Both the position numbers and the translations under genes were made by a program. A DNA stretch of 64,000 nucleotides, from contig OZ023274.1 of the NCBI GenBank assembly GCA_964007475.1, forward strand, positions 52,037,678 through 52,101,677. Reading direction: 5' to 3'. Positions 54,563 to 62,550 of this stretch are shown here, piece by piece (the stretch's first letter is position 1; each line of letters starts with the position of its first letter). The notes under the pieces are model-generated. The model saw only the letters and a list, made by a program, of their open reading frames with translations, was not told where the DNA came from and did not search any database. The DNA comes from Hybos culiciformis (Eukaryota; Arthropoda; Insecta; Diptera; Hybotidae).

Positions 54563-54964
54563 ATATTTTCAATGTAAATTTTATATGTTTCCATATGTTT
54601 CCATATGCTGCTGTGATGCACCATCGGTTGTGATGCACCAAACTGCTGTCATCGGCTGCTGCAGTGATGCACTAAAAAAAGGTTGGTAAATTTATATTAT
54701 TGATAATATACATTGTTGATTTTTGTGAATGAAAAAGATGTAATTTCGTTGTAATAAAATTTATTAAAAATTGTTGTCGCGGAATAAATATTTTTAACAC
54801 TATTGACTTTAATTTTCATTTTTAACTGATCTGGAAGCAAATATTTAATTTTCTTAGACATGCGAAAAAAATAAAAAATTAAATGACAAAAAAAAAATTT
54901 CCCAAAATTGAAAACAGAATCGATAATTAATTAATAATAAACAATTAATTTCAAATAATAATAA
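54563..54964. other. Spacer between palindrome array and ATPase remnant, with TGATGCAC repeats
   Basis: No gene seen. Three copies of TGATGCAC lie at about 54614, 54631 and 54665, amid CTGCTG/CATCGG-type short repeats, and a TATGTTTCCA direct repeat lies at about 54581-54606. The rest is AT-rich. This could be the inner part of a terminal inverted repeat of the element; the matching right end lies outside the window. Confidence 0.5.
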
Positions 54965-55174
54965 AATTTCATCAAAAAAAAAAAAAAAAAAAAAAAAAAA
55001 AGCACAAAACAATTAGTTTATGGTGATGAAAATTCTTTTCTCAAAAAATTATCATTTGAAAATCTTTCATGCAGAACCTTTAAGCCCTCTTTTTCCATGA
55101 TTGTAGCAGGTCTATCGGGGTGTGGAAAGACAACATTTGTGTGTAATTTATTAAAAAATAATGAACAATTATAA
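54965..55174 (+). pseudogene. Truncated P-loop ATPase (packaging-ATPase-like) remnant
   Basis: A frame open from 54965 to the TAA at 55172-55174 reads through a poly-A run (54974-55001). It then gives SFENLSCRTFKPSFSMIVAG followed by LSGCGKTTFVCNLL, a Walker A P-loop (G-x-S-G-C-G-K-T-T) preceded by a hydrophobic beta strand. This is the start of the FtsK/HerA-type packaging ATPase found in Polintons and many DNA viruses, in which the P-loop lies near the N-terminus. It stops about 15 residues after the P-loop, so Walker B and the rest are missing. There is no Met upstream of the glycine-rich region except the internal Met just before IVAG. It is a remnant, or the edge of a rearranged copy. 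Other P-loop families are possible. Confidence 0.6.
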
Positions 55175-55443
55175 ATGACTCATATTTGAGAATACTGAAG
55201 AACATAAACTAACTGAAAGATTAAGTTAGGATAGTTGAAAGTTTAATAATTTACGTCTAGACATGAAATGATTGAATTGAGTGAATTAAAAATCATAACG
55301 TAAACAATGATTCATTCCCAGAAACCGTTGTTTAATTGTTTAAATTAAGTGATTCATGGTTAATTGATTGATTCGTTTAGATACGTTTACTGATGAAATT
55401 GCTCGAATAAAAAGAAAAAAATAAAAATTGAGGTTTTGAGGAA
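55175..55443. other. Upstream region of the first small ORF
   Basis: No coding sequence seen after the ATPase stop. AT-rich leader with a few imperfect repeats of GATTCAT/TTGATTGATTC type. It precedes the TATA box at 55446. Confidence 0.5.
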
Positions 55444-55453
55444 AGTATAAAAG
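55444..55453 (+). promoter_or_regulatory. TATA box of the small ORF (AGTATAAAAG)
   Basis: A good TATA box about 100 nt before the ATG at 55547. It leaves room for a start about 30 nt downstream and a leader of about 70 nt. The same GTATAAAWR core stands before three other transcription units of the element (56209, 59879 and, on the minus strand, 62550). Confidence 0.5.
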
Positions 55454-55546
55454 GAAGAAAATTAATAAATTTAGTAGTTAAGCAGAATCATTTGTTACAG
55501 AAGTAACACCAACAATTATTGAACTTACTTAATTGAAAAGAAGAAA

Positions 55547-55867
55547 ATGAACACAGAAAACATTGCTCAAATTTTGAACAATTGCAACAACCGGAATTTA
55601 TCAACTTTAAAAACTGACGATTTAATTATCGGATTGGAATATAAAATAACCAATATAAAAATAGTGGACATTGCTTCAAAAAAAATAGGTAAATCAATAC
55701 TAATTGAATTAAACAACATAAGTAGCTATTGGTTACCTACCAAATATAATCCAAGCATTTTCAATATTGAACAAGTACTGGAAGAAAAAATTCCAATCAA
55801 TTTGTCGATGGTATATACCGGTCGTGACAACTTCAATTCTCCTGTCATTAATTTCAAGCAAATTTAA
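55547..55867 (+). CDS. Small OB-fold-like protein of the element, 106 aa
   Basis: Complete ORF from ATG (context GAAAATGAAC) to TAA. After a short helical start (NIAQILNNCNN) comes a run of alternating hydrophobic residues: LIIGLEYKITNIKIVD, then GKSILIELNN, then a WLPTKYNP motif. The pattern (strand, turn, strand, GK turn, strand, then W/F-LP-x-x-Y/F) resembles small single-domain proteins of other arthropod Polinton-like elements that I take for OB-fold, possibly single-stranded-DNA-binding. That function is inference from pattern and from its place beside the polymerase. No transmembrane or signal segment. It has its own TATA box at 55446. A role in replication is plausible but unproven. 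Confidence 0.6.
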   Translation: MNTENIAQILNNCNNRNLSTLKTDDLIIGLEYKITNIKIVDIASKKIGKSILIELNNISSYWLPTKYNPSIFNIEQVLEEKIPINLSMVYTGRDNFNSPVINFKQI

Positions 55868-55894
55868 ATGTGACAAGATTTCAAAACAGGTATA

Positions 55895-56060
<166 letters not shown>

Positions 56061-56208
56061 CCTTGCTGAGTTTAGTGTATATTTTAACAAAGAAAAACTT
56101 TTGGATAAAATAAAATTATTGGTAGATAATAATAAAATTTTATGTTAACATTTTCATATAATACTACGGGGGTGAATTTAAGTTTATTATATAAGTTTAA
56201 CAATTTAT

Positions 56209-56218
56209 AGTATAAATA
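56209..56218 (+). promoter_or_regulatory. TATA box of the polymerase unit (AGTATAAATA)
   Basis: It lies 33 nt before the ATG at 56242, so the leader would be very short. The core is the same as at 55444 and 59879. Confidence 0.4.
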
Positions 56219-56241
56219 TATTTATATTTACAAAATTAAAA

Positions 56242-56649
56242 ATGAAGTTTTGTAAATATTGCAATGTACGTACAACTATAGCAAATTGGACAAAACATTT
56301 AAGAACCAATTTACATAAAAAAAATTCGGTGCAAATCGTAACTCCATCAATAAAAAAAATCGACAGTGCTTTTAAAATAAGAATAGCCTCCTATAAAATT
56401 GAAAATAAAGATTCAAGTAATTTGAATTTTGAAACTTTTTTCAATGACATTAATAACGATTTAAGATCGTTGTTAACAAATGCAGTAAAAAAGCACATTT
56501 CGTTTAAGACAAATATTGAGCTTTTCGGTGAATATATAAAACCGGCAGATGAAGAACCTGTAAGCGAAATAAAATCTTTTGCAACAAAAATGTTTATTGT
56601 CAATTCTAGTACCGACATTCAAAATTTAATTGAAGAGAAAAAAAAATAG
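56242..56649 (+). CDS. DNA polymerase B N-terminal zinc-finger segment (frame-separated)
   Basis: A 135-codon ORF starting MKFCKYC with a zinc-finger-like pattern C4-x2-C7-x11-H19-x5-H25, followed by a segment with AFKIRIASYKIE, FETFFNDIN and ELFGEYIKP. In Polinton polymerases of this type such a finger opens the protein, and this AFxxRIASY-type segment leads into the polymerase N-terminal domain. The frame ends at TAG just after a run of nine A (56638-56646). The next frame continues at the same point without loss (RIITLADEFQEKESG...). The two ORFs are therefore one gene with a one-base offset: an indel in the copy, a sequencing error in the homopolymer, or slippage during expression. Confidence 0.8.
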   Translation: MKFCKYCNVRTTIANWTKHLRTNLHKKNSVQIVTPSIKKIDSAFKIRIASYKIENKDSSNLNFETFFNDINNDLRSLLTNAVKKHISFKTNIELFGEYIKPADEEPVSEIKSFATKMFIVNSSTDIQNLIEEKKK

Positions 56650-59600
56650 AATAATTACCTTAGCTGACGAGTTCCAAGAAAAGGAATCAGGTTGGGCTCT
56701 TGTTCAAATCTTACACATAGAAGTGAACATTAATGAGTACCATCCGATAAAGGGATCCAGCTATATTCCACTCCCATCTTTTCTTGCAAATAAAAAAGCA
56801 TGTATAAATATTCAAAATAAAGACGAGTTTTGCTTTAAGTACGCTTTAATATCTGCTTTACAACCTGTACGCAATAATAAACAAAAAGTAAGCAGTTATA
56901 ATATAGCAGATATTAAAGCTAGTATAATTCATATTCAAAACACGGATGTGCCATTACTTGATTTTACCGGTTTGTCGTTTCCCCTTGAAGTAAAAAATAT
57001 AAAAATTTTCGAATCATTAAATTCCAAAATAAGTATTAATGTCTTTGGATATGAAAATAAAAAAATAATCGGTCCATATTATTATACAAAACAAGAAAAA
57101 CCATGCCATATTAATTTGATTCTTTTGGAAAAAGATGATAATTTTCATTATGTCTGGATAAAATTTATCAGTAAATTAATAAAAACTCAGATAACAAAAC
57201 ATCGCAGCCCAGCCTTTTTTTGCAACACATGCTTGCAACATTATCACACAAAAGAAAAGTTAAACGAACATAAAAAATTATGTAATAAAAACATTACAAA
57301 AACACCTCAACCTGATGATAAAAAGTTAAAATATCAAAGTACGGAAAAACAAGTAATAGTTCCGTTTACAATTTATGCTGATACAGAATCCATGCTTCAA
57401 AAAGTTGACACTTGTATGCCAGATCCCCTGAATTCTTCAACTACAAATACTCAAAGACATGTGCCAATAGCATTTTCTTATTACATATCGTGTTCATTTG
57501 ATTCCAATTTGAACAAACACTTTATGTTTACGGGTAAAAATTGTGCTCAAAAATTTATTAAGTCATTAGTAACTGAATGTAAGCTCCTTTATGGAAACTA
57601 TTTTATGTATCCGAAACCCATGGATAAACTGACTAGTGATCAGCAAACTAGTCATTATTCTAGCCGAAAGTGTCACATATGTAAATTAGGTTTAGATTAT
57701 ACTGACAGAGTTCGCGATCACTGTCATTTTACAGGAAAATATCGAGGTCCAGCTCATTCCGAATGTAATTTAAAATACAGAGATAAAAAATTTTTCCCAA
57801 TTTTTTTCCACAATTTTTCTAAATACGATTGTCACTTAATGTTTAAAAATTTGAACGATGAAGAGGGTAATATAAATGTTATCCCATTGACAAAAGAGAC
57901 TTACATTTCAGTAATAAAACGTATCAACATTGATAAATTCCATTATTTTGACATGAGGTTTTTAGATTCGTTTAGGTTCATGCCTTCAAGCCTAGACAAT
58001 TTGACCAAAACTCTTGACCTTACCGATTTTGTTAGTGTGCGAAAATATTTCACAGACGATACAAAATTCAATTTAGCCAAACAAAAGGGGATATTTCCAT
58101 ATGAATACTTAGATTCGTGGGAAAAATTACAAGAAAATAAATTACCCTCCCAAAAAGAATTTTTTAGCTCGTTGACAGATAGTAAATGTTCTAATGACGA
58201 CTATACCCATGCTCTTAATGTATGGAAAACTTTTAACTGTAAAACATTAGCAGATTATATGAAATTATATCTGACGGTTGATGTGTTACTTCTGGCCGAT
58301 GTGTTTGAAAAATTTAGAAAAACTTGTCATAACATTTATGATCTGGATCCAGCCCATTTCTATACAACTCCCGGGTTAGCATGGGATGCTATGCTTAAAT
58401 ATACAAAAATTGAATTAGAGTTGTTAACTGACCCTGACATGTATACATTTATTAGTAGTGGGATAAGAGGAGGCATAAATCAGTGCTCAATGAGGTATTC
58501 CGAAGCTAATAATAAATATATGGATAATTTCAATCCAGAAAAAGAATCAAAATATATTATTTACGAAGACTGTAATAATCTCTATGGTTTGTCCCTTTCC
58601 GACTTTTTACCATACAAAGGTTTCAAATGGGTGACGAATCCTACTGAAATTGATGTGACAAAAATTGATGATAATTCCGAAACTGGATATATTCTCGAAG
58701 TAGACTTAGACTATACATACAATTTACACGAATTACATAATGATTTGCCTTTTTGTTGTGCAAATATTGTACCACCAAACTCTAAAAATAAAAAACTAAT
58801 AACAAGTTTGGATGATAAAAAAAATTATATTATCCATTACCGGGCATTGAAACAATGTATAGAAAATGGGCTAACATTGAAAAAGATTCATAGGGCTATA
58901 GAATTCAAGCAAAAAGATTTTATTAAGCATTTCATTGATTTGAATACAAATATGAGAGCTCAATCAAAGACCTCATTTGAACAAGATTTCTATAAATTAA
59001 TAAATAATTGTTTGTTTGGGAAGTCTATGGAAGATGTATTTAAAAGAAAAATTGTAAAAATTGTAGACTCGTGGGAAAGTAAGGGAAAAAAACAGGGTGC
59101 TCGTGCTTTAATAGCTAAGCCCAACTTTCACAGTTGTAGCATATTTACAGAAAAATTAGTAGCCGTCGAATTAAACAAAACTACATTATACCTAAATAAA
59201 CCGATTTACTTAGGATTTACAGTTTTAGAATTGTCAAAAATTCATATGTACAACTTTCACTACAAGTACATGAAACCCAAATACAAAGAAAATGTATTAT
59301 TAAACTATATGGACACAGACGGGCTTGTGTATACAATAAAAACCGATGATTTTTATGCTGATATAAGAAACGATTTGCAAACACGCTTCGATACTTCTAA
59401 CTACCCACCCAATAATGTGTACAATTTTCCTCTCATAAATAAAAAGAAAATTGGTTATTTTAAAGATGAGTGTGGTGGTAGAATTATCAAAAAATTTATT
59501 GGGTTGCGTTCTAAAATGTATTTCATTGAAACGCAAGACAATAAAGAAATAAAGAAAGTAAAAGGAATAAAAAATTATGTTGTTCAAAAATTAAAAAGTG

Positions 59601-59818
59601 AAGATTTTAAAAATTGTTTATTAAGTAATAAAAATATATACAGAAATATGTTTATGTTTAGAAATAAGTTGCACGAAATTTACACCCAAAATGTAAATAA
59701 ATTAACTTTAAGTTCTTTTGAAACTAAGAGATATATAGAAGCAGATAACATTCACACTCTAGCTTGGGGAAATTTTAAGATAGGTTTAGACAAAATTTTT
59801 GATGATTGTATGATCTGA
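56630..59818 (+). CDS. polB: Protein-primed family B DNA polymerase (Polinton type), main part
   Basis: Replicates the element from its ends by protein priming (family knowledge). The frame is open for 1062 codons with no real start of its own; the first possible codon is TTG beside the A9 tract, so it is the continuation of the 56242 ORF. Seen in order: exonuclease motif with YADTES (about residue 250); an endonuclease-VII-like Cys/His insert, KCHICKLG to DHCHFTGKYRGPAHSECN (about 346-380); Exo II-like FHNFSKYDCHL (about 390); Exo III-like YLTVDVLLLADVF (about 547-559); palm motif A with YEDCNNLYGL (about 645-654); motif B-type KLINNCLFGKSMED (about 789-802); motif C YMDTDG (about 893-898). 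All expected catalytic Asp residues are present. An AATAAA follows at about 59830. Apart from the frame offset the gene looks active. Confidence 0.93.
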   Translation: MKRKKNRIITLADEFQEKESGWALVQILHIEVNINEYHPIKGSSYIPLPSFLANKKACINIQNKDEFCFKYALISALQPVRNNKQKVSSYNIADIKASIIHIQNTDVPLLDFTGLSFPLEVKNIKIFESLNSKISINVFGYENKKIIGPYYYTKQEKPCHINLILLEKDDNFHYVWIKFISKLIKTQITKHRSPAFFCNTCLQHYHTKEKLNEHKKLCNKNITKTPQPDDKKLKYQSTEKQVIVPFTIYADTESMLQKVDTCMPDPLNSSTTNTQRHVPIAFSYYISCSFDSNLNKHFMFTGKNCAQKFIKSLVTECKLLYGNYFMYPKPMDKLTSDQQTSHYSSRKCHICKLGLDYTDRVRDHCHFTGKYRGPAHSECNLKYRDKKFFPIFFHNFSKYDCHLMFKNLNDEEGNINVIPLTKETYISVIKRINIDKFHYFDMRFLDSFRFMPSSLDNLTKTLDLTDFVSVRKYFTDDTKFNLAKQKGIFPYEYLDSWEKLQENKLPSQKEFFSSLTDSKCSNDDYTHALNVWKTFNCKTLADYMKLYLTVDVLLLADVFEKFRKTCHNIYDLDPAHFYTTPGLAWDAMLKYTKIELELLTDPDMYTFISSGIRGGINQCSMRYSEANNKYMDNFNPEKESKYIIYEDCNNLYGLSLSDFLPYKGFKWVTNPTEIDVTKIDDNSETGYILEVDLDYTYNLHELHNDLPFCCANIVPPNSKNKKLITSLDDKKNYIIHYRALKQCIENGLTLKKIHRAIEFKQKDFIKHFIDLNTNMRAQSKTSFEQDFYKLINNCLFGKSMEDVFKRKIVKIVDSWESKGKKQGARALIAKPNFHSCSIFTEKLVAVELNKTTLYLNKPIYLGFTVLELSKIHMYNFHYKYMKPKYKENVLLNYMDTDGLVYTIKTDDFYADIRNDLQTRFDTSNYPPNNVYNFPLINKKKIGYFKDECGGRIIKKFIGLRSKMYFIETQDNKEIKKVKGIKNYVVQKLKSEDFKNCLLSNKNIYRNMFMFRNKLHEIYTQNVNKLTLSSFETKRYIEADNIHTLAWGNFKIGLDKIFDDCMI

Positions 59819-59878
59819 ACTTTTATGTATAATAAAAATAATAATATATATTTATATATATATATATCTATAAATTTT

Positions 59879-59888
59879 AGTATAAATA
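59879..59888 (+). promoter_or_regulatory. TATA box of the integrase unit (AGTATAAATA)
   Basis: It lies 78 nt before the integrase ATG and 61 nt after the polymerase stop, so the integrase probably has its own transcript. The polymerase poly(A) signal and this TATA box are tightly packed in a 138-bp spacer. Confidence 0.45.
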
Positions 59889-59956
59889 AGAGACAATGTT
59901 TAGTTTTAAGTATACTATATATATACATTATACATATATCATAACCTGAATATAAC

Positions 59957-60886
59957 ATGAAAGAAAATAAAAAAAAAGTTGTTGTCTCTGAAATTCATAA
60001 GTATAGAAGAAAAAATTTTTTCAGAAGGCATGTTGTTCAAAAGTCAATTAATGATTTGTGGCAAGCAGATTTGGCAGACTTAACGTCTTTCAAGAAAGTC
60101 AATAATAATTATAAATTTCTGTTAGTCGTACTTGATGTTTTTTCTAAATATGCATACGTCGAGCCACTAAAATCTAAGTCAGGACCTGAAGTTGCAAGTG
60201 CTATGAGCACAATATTAAAGAAAAATAAAAAATCACCAAAAAATTTACAAACAGATGCTGGCACCGAGTTTTTTAACTCTTATTTTGCGAATGTAATGAA
60301 AAAGAATAAAATCAATCACTATCATACGTATACGGAGTTAAAAGCAAGTATTGTTGAACGCTTAATCAGAACAATTAAGGAAAAAATGTGGAAAATGTTC
60401 AGTTACAATGGCAACTATAAATGGATTGATTCGATACAACAGCTTGTGGACACCTATAATAATACGTTTCACAGGACTATCAAAATGAAACCGTCAGAAG
60501 TTTCAAGCCGAAACCAAGAAATATTATTAAAAACAGTTTACAATCGACCGAAAACATTTAAAAGAGGCAATTTTAGAATTAATGATTACGTTCGAATATC
60601 ACGAAGTAAAAAAATTTTTGATAAAGGCTATCTGCCCAACTGGTCAACGGAAATATTCAAAGTCTATAAAATTAATCTAACCAATCCAGTAACATACACA
60701 CTTAAGGATCTTAACGATAATATAATACGAGGATGTTTCTATGAACCTGAACTGCAGAAAGTGAAATACAAAGATGTTTATTTAGTTGAAAAAGTAATTA
60801 AGACTAAAGGAAATACGGTCTATGTGAAATGGCTAGGATTTGACAGCTCTCACAATTCTTGGATCAAAAAAGGAGATTTAATATAA
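59957..60886 (+). CDS. int: rve integrase with C-terminal chromodomain
   Basis: DDE integrase that would insert the element into host DNA. Length 309 aa. The start is set by the first ATG after the TATA box. A basic head (KYRRKNFFRRHVVQKS) leads to the core: D38 in LWQADLADL, D100 in LQTDAGTEF and E134 in KASIVERLIRT, with 33 residues between the last two. A beta-barrel-like segment (FRINDYVRISR, about 200) and a chromodomain (about 270-309: DVYLVEKVIK, VYVKWLGF, NSWI) follow. The same order occurs in Polinton integrases such as the C. elegans F54H12.3 type (family knowledge). The N-terminal HHCC zinc-binding domain of longer Polinton integrases is absent. The chromodomain may steer insertion to marked chromatin. 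The frame is intact. Confidence 0.93.
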   Translation: MKENKKKVVVSEIHKYRRKNFFRRHVVQKSINDLWQADLADLTSFKKVNNNYKFLLVVLDVFSKYAYVEPLKSKSGPEVASAMSTILKKNKKSPKNLQTDAGTEFFNSYFANVMKKNKINHYHTYTELKASIVERLIRTIKEKMWKMFSYNGNYKWIDSIQQLVDTYNNTFHRTIKMKPSEVSSRNQEILLKTVYNRPKTFKRGNFRINDYVRISRSKKIFDKGYLPNWSTEIFKVYKINLTNPVTYTLKDLNDNIIRGCFYEPELQKVKYKDVYLVEKVIKTKGNTVYVKWLGFDSSHNSWIKKGDLI

Positions 60887-60920
60887 GTACAACTTCTCTC
60901 TCGCGTTAGTATCTCTTCAA

Positions 60921-61382
60921 ATGGCAATGAATTTATTGCTTTCGTATCACTTTTTTCTCAACAATACATATACAGCAAAGATATCATCAGGAGTTCATCC
61001 GTATGTTTTCCAATCATTGATCACCATCGATAAAGTGAATCAACCTTGTCTAACATTCGATTATGAATTATGGATGTATTTCAACAATATTACATGTACA
61101 TCGGCCGAAACAAATGGTTTGCCGTTGATTTTAAATGATGAAGAATGGTTGCAATTATACAAAATAAAAGATTTCATCAGTTGCTATACATTTTTCAACA
61201 AAACAAATGAAATTCATATAAAAGATTATGTATCAGAATATTTCAAACAATGTGAAATACATGACGTCAACAAATTAAGTGGAGAACTTTTTTTTCTTCC
61301 AAAATTTAAATGTGATTTTAATTTTTCAAAACTATTTGTAGAAATACCAATTATGTGTACTAATATTATAAATAAAAAATAA
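60921..61382 (+). CDS. Unrecognised 153-aa protein
   Basis: A complete ORF 34 nt after the integrase stop, on the same strand. I see no TATA box in the gap, so it may share the integrase transcript. I do not recognise it. The composition is normal for a real protein (7 Cys, several Trp/Tyr, not an A/T-run artefact). It contains SSGVHPYVFQSLITIDK, a strand-rich LTFDYELWMYFNNITCTS, a helix-like DEEWLQLYKIKDFIS and an acidic/aromatic end. No signal peptide or clear membrane segment beyond a weak hydrophobic start (NLLLSYHFFLNN). It is the last plus-strand gene before the convergent junction. A virion or regulatory role is possible but unsupported. Confidence 0.55.
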   Translation: MAMNLLLSYHFFLNNTYTAKISSGVHPYVFQSLITIDKVNQPCLTFDYELWMYFNNITCTSAETNGLPLILNDEEWLQLYKIKDFISCYTFFNKTNEIHIKDYVSEYFKQCEIHDVNKLSGELFFLPKFKCDFNFSKLFVEIPIMCTNIINKK

Positions 61383-61419
61383 ATATTATACAAATATTGT
61401 TTTCAACATTTGTGGAGAG

Positions 61420-61465
61420 GTGATACTGCGTAGTATCACTGGGGGGTGACACTGTATAGTATCAT
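61420..61465. terminator. Two tandem small hairpins at the convergent junction
   Basis: GTGATACT-GCGT-AGTATCAC (61420-61439) is an 8-bp perfect stem. A close copy, GTGACACT-GTAT-AGTATCAT (61446-61465), follows 26 bp later with one G-T and one mismatch. They lie between the ends of the plus- and minus-strand gene blocks and are likely 3'-end or transcription-barrier elements. That role is inference. Confidence 0.5.
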
Positions 61466-61474
61466 TGCGGGCGG

Positions 61475-61489
61475 CAGGATTTGAACCTG
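61475..61489 (-). other. tRNA T-arm-like sequence
   Basis: On the minus strand CAGG-TTCAAAT-CCTG has the stem-loop and B-box sequence of a tRNA T arm. GCCGCCCGC follows as a possible 3' acceptor strand. The matching 5' acceptor strand and the D and anticodon arms are not found; the perfect hairpin at 61496-61538 occupies that place. It could be a captured tRNA fragment or a processing signal. Confidence 0.35.
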
Positions 61490-61495
61490 GAAAAA

Positions 61496-61538
61496 CAACC
61501 TTGTAGCTTAATGCCGAAGGCATTAAGCTACAAGGTTG
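61496..61538. terminator. Perfect 20-bp hairpin, probable 3'-end signal for both gene blocks
   Basis: The stem CAACCTTGTAGCTTAATGCC pairs perfectly with its complement around a GAA (TTC on the other strand) loop. It lies 114 nt after the 153-aa ORF stop and 122 nt past the protease stop, almost midway between the two convergent blocks. Palindromes at gene ends act as polyadenylation or termination signals in several large DNA viruses and virophages (established for mimivirus-type viruses). The same role here is inference. Confidence 0.6.
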
Positions 61539-61659
61539 CTTATTTGAACTTGAATAAAAATGCTATTTAAATGTGGGTTAGTAAATTTTATTTTTTATAC
61601 TTATAGACTAACAATAAATAAACTTACATACTAACAAGTATTAAATTAATGATTTTTTT

Positions 61660-62124
61660 TTACATAAAAATTTTGTTAAACTTTTTAACAATTAACCTAT
61701 CATTCATATAATAATCTATAGAGCTAAATTGATTTAGAAATTGTGACAATGATTTGTTTTTACATCTGTGATAAGCATAAACGCAACAATAATGTCCACA
61801 TACAAAAGAATTATTTGCTTGTAGGCGTTTAGAGCTTTTTAAAAAACATTCCTTATTTTTAGAGTATTTACTAATTAGCTCAATTATGTTTGTCCGGATT
61901 GTTTGATTACCATACGAATCAAAAACTTCAATACATCCAAATTTAGGAAAAAATACGGCAAACCAATGCAAGCCTGGTTTTGTGTCCGGATCCATGTTAA
62001 CAATAATGAAAAACGGTTTTCTATACCACTTTCTTGGAATTCTATTGTACGGATACACTCCTTTAAAATATTTTTTTGTTTGCTTATTGTTCTGTAGAAT
62101 CTGATGTATCTGAACAGTATCCAT
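61660..62124 (-). CDS. Adenain-like cysteine protease (virion maturation)
   Basis: A 154-aa ORF of the C5/Ulp1-like fold used by adenoviruses and Polintons to process capsid precursors. Catalytic residues in order: H53 in GLHWFAVFF, D69 in IEVFDSYG, Q102 in LQANNS and C109 in VCGHYC. Spacing and flanking aromatic residues fit the family. The start is the first Met; it overlaps the end of the upstream 129-aa ORF by 41 nt in another frame, so both probably come from one transcript that ends near the hairpins at 61496-61538. The frame is intact and the active site complete. Cellular SUMO proteases of the same fold are much longer, and the neighbourhood settles the choice. Confidence 0.9.
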   Translation of the reverse strand: MDTVQIHQILQNNKQTKKYFKGVYPYNRIPRKWYRKPFFIIVNMDPDTKPGLHWFAVFFPKFGCIEVFDSYGNQTIRTNIIELISKYSKNKECFLKSSKRLQANNSFVCGHYCCVYAYHRCKNKSLSQFLNQFSSIDYYMNDRLIVKKFNKIFM

Positions 62125-62473
62125 TGCTTTTTAATTCCGATAAATCAAAAATAAATGATTTGCATTTAATGTAATTTACGAGGAAATCTTTTTTTATTTT
62201 TCCGTTCACTAAGATTATACAATATTTATCTAATACATCTTTAATGCTTTTTGTTATATTTTCATTGTGTAGATTACCATTTGCATTTGAACATAGTTCT
62301 TTTTCACATGTAACTTTGCGAGTAGGATACAGGTATTTATATTGTAAATTTTCAACTTTCTTACTGTTTGTTAGTCCCAAGATTATAATGTTGCGACCGA
62401 AATGAAGATGTTTGTCGCACACAAAAGATACATCGACTAACGCGTAAGAAGTATATTTTCCACCTGATTGCAT
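62084..62473 (-). CDS. Unrecognised 129-aa protein upstream of the protease
   Basis: A complete ORF whose 3' end overlaps the protease start. Visible features: an N-terminal strand YALVDVSFVCDK, then GRNIIILGLTN, a central Cys/Asn stretch, a second hydrophobic strand YCIILVNGKIKKDFLVNYI and FIFDLSEL near the end, finishing in an acidic Ser/Asp tail. The order 'strand with Asp, strand, IxVxG/NGxxKxxFL, IxDLxxL' loosely recalls a DEDD/RNase-H-like fold seen in small ORFs of other insect Polinton-like elements, but the usual D-x-E is D-x-S here (VDVS), so I would not call it an exonuclease. A TATA box (GTATAAATA on the minus strand, 62550-62541) lies about 70 nt upstream, inside the end of the capsid gene. 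Confidence 0.6.
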   Translation of the reverse strand: MQSGGKYTSYALVDVSFVCDKHLHFGRNIIILGLTNSKKVENLQYKYLYPTRKVTCEKELCSNANGNLHNENITKSIKDVLDKYCIILVNGKIKKDFLVNYIKCKSFIFDLSELKSNGYCSDTSDSTEQ

Positions 62474-62540
62474 ATTGTAAAAATTGTTGTTTTCTGATCA
62501 ACATTCAATGTTGTATTACTTTTTTTTCGTACTGTTTATG

Positions 62541-62550
62541 TATTTATACA
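62541..62550 (-). promoter_or_regulatory. TATA box for the 129-aa ORF and protease unit
   Basis: Read on the minus strand, TGTATAAATA stands about 70 nt upstream of the ATG at 62473 and overlaps the last codons of the capsid gene. It shares the core of the three plus-strand TATA boxes of the element. Confidence 0.4.

Noticed and set aside
59300..59587. 95-aa minus-strand ORF opposite the polymerase
   Set aside because: Antisense shadow of the polymerase coding frame.
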